A stretch of 64,000 bases of DNA, taken from positions 4,720,029 through 4,784,028 of the forward strand of contig CM029121.1 of NCBI GenBank assembly GCA_016859345.1. Direction: 5' to 3'. This document shows, piece by piece, positions 62,122-64,000 of the stretch. The notes under the pieces were generated by a model. The model saw only the letters and a program-made list of their open reading frames with translations, was not told the DNA's origin and did not search any database. Made by a program: the position numbers and the translations under genes. Position 1 is the stretch's first letter, and every line of letters starts with the position of its first letter. This DNA comes from Istiophorus platypterus (lineage: Eukaryota; Chordata; Actinopteri; Istiophoriformes; Istiophoridae).

Positions 62122-63024
62122 ATGGACTCCTCTGGAGAGACAGTCCCGGCCCTGGATGGACATCTCGACCCCAAGTGCAGCCCCGGTCGCTCCGATCTCA
62201 GCGGACTGTACCATCTGGGTCGAACGTTGGGAAGGGGCCACTTTGCGGTGGTTAAACTGGCTCGTAACATCAACACCGGCCAACTGGTGGCTGTCAAGAT
62301 GATTGACAAGACAAAACTTGATGTTATGGCAACAAGCCATCTCTTACAGGAAGTGAGGTACAGAATAAAATTATTCTGAAAGAAAGAGATTGAGAAGAAA
62401 AGATATAGATCAAAAAAATGTTGAAAAAGAAGAGATAGAGCCCTTTGTGATCCGTTTGAAACATTCTTAGCCAAAATCAGAACCAAAAGAATGCTTCTGT
62501 CTAAATTTCATGGTGGCCTGAAGGGAAGCATCCTTCAAACCATATTCATTCAAAATTCTGTTGAAATTTTATATTCTTCCTTCCCTGGATTACTCTGAAT
62601 ACCTCAACATCATTGCTAATTATTTCCAGGTGTATGAGGCTGGTGCAGCATCCCAATGTGGTTCGCCTCTATGAAGTCATCGACACACCCACCACCCTCT
62701 ACCTGATCATGGAGCTGGCTGAGGGGGGCGACCTCTATGACTACATCCTCCGCCACGAAGGAGGAGTTGCTGAGGGCACCGCCAAGCGTCATTTCGCCCA
62801 GATAGTGCGCGCTGTGGCGTACTGCCACCAGCTCCACGTGGTACACCGGGACTTGAAGCCTGAGAATGTGGTATTCTTTCCCCAGCAGGGGGCAGTGAAG
62901 CTGACAGACTTCGGGTTCAGCAACTTATTCCAACCTGGGACAATGTTGGCAACCAGCTGTGGGTCGCTGGCGTACTCAGCTCCCGAGATTCTGCTGGGAG
63001 AAGAGTATGATGCTCCAGCTGTCG
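62122..63024 (+). CDS. snrk: SNRK-type SNF1/AMPK-related kinase, 5' part (runs off the window)
   Basis: Encodes the first 210 aa of a serine/threonine kinase of the LKB1-dependent AMPK-related group. Coding exons: 62122-62357 and 62630-63024, phase-consistent, ending in phase 1 within the codon after PAV. Visible motifs are the glycine loop LGRGHFAVVK (residues 36-45), ATP lysine K59 in VAVKMIDKTKLD, catalytic loop HRDLKPEN (151-158), DFG (172-174), activation-loop T187 in LATSCGS (equivalent to human SNRK T173, the LKB1 site) and APE (196-198). The match LHVVHRDLKPENVVFF and SCGSLAYSAPEILLG is specific for SNRK. The residues before position 26 differ from the human start. The DIWSLG exon onward lies right of 64000. 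Teleosts have snrka and snrkb; which this is cannot be told. Confidence 0.9.
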
Positions 63025-64000
63025 GTGAGAAACGGGAAAAACTGTGTTGTTGTTTTTGTTTTCTGCTTTTTGCATCTAAGCATGCTTTTACTTGTGTGAA
63101 AGTGTTGGACTAGATCTAAACCTGGGGTCAGGAATGCCACATTGAGTCGCTAGATCCTTAACAGAATAGGAAGATAGAAAACATGTAGTTGTGATACATC
63201 AAATAATATTTCTTTTAAAGTTTCCCCTCAACATAGCTTATTATGAGTATGATGAATGATGCATACTGGTAACAATCGCAAGAACAATGCAACTGGTGAT
63301 GAGGGATCACAAGTAGATATCTCTCAGTTTGAAGGGTCACAGGCTGAAAATCCTGGAAACCAGTGACCTAGATAAGCAAGTATGCGTAGGCTTTTAGTTA
63401 CACTGCTGATGCTGTCATAACGGCTTACATACATTCAAATCATACCCACAGGCTATATGCAACAACCAAGTCATTCTGTTAAGAGATCAGCATTTGAAAT
63501 GTTGCTGTCGAGGGTACGGATCAAAATCTTTCTAAATCTAAATCCTTACCATTAAGTGATAAAATCCTCTCCTGCTCAACTGATTTAATTCCGTTTTTTT
63601 CCTCTGTGGACAGAGCAATCTTACCTCAGAGTCAGTTTAGTAGTAGTTCTGGAGCTTTCTATCTTATGCTACAATCTTCATCAGAATCCATATCGGAGCT
63701 TGCCCGGTTGTCATGGAATTGTAGCTGCTGATATAGATGTTGACCTATTGTCCATGTTGGGTTTCAGAGTTCATTCTTGACCATAGCAGAAGATGTTGAC
63801 AAATTACTCTCACCATTTAGTGGTTTATCTTGAGCATCCCAAACAATCATCAGAGAAAGTAAGATAAAGCGACATTGTTTTGTCAACTGCTGTTTCAATG
63901 GCAAAAAGTATTTTTGAAACAAAATTGTCTGATCATGTCTGGCACAGCTACAACAAACTAACTTGACAGATAGTCCACATACCACATCCAGGTGGAAGGT
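63025..64000 (+). other. snrk: SNRK intron 3 (partial)
   Basis: Begins with donor gtgaga. No exon encoding the next expected block (DIWSLGVILFM) is seen before the window ends. Confidence 0.75.

Overview
This is vertebrate nuclear DNA, almost certainly from a teleost fish. Coding exons are short and separated by GT-AG introns. Dinucleotide microsatellites are abundant, and there are interspersed repeats of the kind common in spiny-rayed fish. No bacterial-type operon, rRNA gene or CRISPR array was seen. Three protein-coding genes, all on the + strand, can be assembled exon by exon with consistent reading phase.

(1) 15151-35703: a complete wt1 (Wilms tumour 1) transcription factor gene in nine coding exons. 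It encodes 444 aa (+KTS) or 441 aa (-KTS). The N-terminal regulatory region and four C2H2 zinc fingers are intact. The two alternative donors that make the +KTS and -KTS isoforms are both present, 9 nt apart. The mammalian 17-aa exon 5 is absent, and an upstream in-frame stop excludes a long CTG-initiated form.

(2) 47807-57374: a complete small-HERC E3 ubiquitin ligase gene in 23 coding exons, 995 aa. It has an N-terminal RCC1-like domain and a C-terminal HECT domain with the catalytic cysteine intact. Upstream lie a TATA box and a cluster of interferon-response-like GAAA repeats, suggesting an interferon-inducible antiviral or immune gene.

(3) 60273(approx)-63024 and beyond: the 5' part of an SNRK-type (SNF1/AMPK-related) serine/threonine kinase gene. 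It has a GC-rich promoter with a palindromic CRE, a 5' exon that ends exactly on an ATG, and two coding exons covering the kinase N-lobe through the APE motif. The rest of the gene lies to the right of the window.

The first ~14 kb, and ~37.5-47.3 kb, hold no recognisable gene. They are AT-rich and carry microsatellites and decayed mobile elements. Notable are a 1.27-kb (AG)n array at 43551-44820 embedded in a ~300-bp tandem repeat, a 170-bp (AAAAC)n array at 39.83-40.0 kb, several copies of one interspersed repeat family, and a dead Tc1-like transposon at 58.3-59.06 kb.

The three genes are not functionally linked in any obvious way: a urogenital/kidney developmental regulator, a ubiquitin ligase and a metabolic kinase. 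No radically new system is evident. The most useful observations are the HERC interferon-like promoter, the TG-repeat tracts abutting three wt1 splice acceptors (including that of the KTS exon), the in-frame N-terminal extension possible in the SNRK gene, and the giant AG array. Gene names rest on remembered family sequences; no database search was possible.
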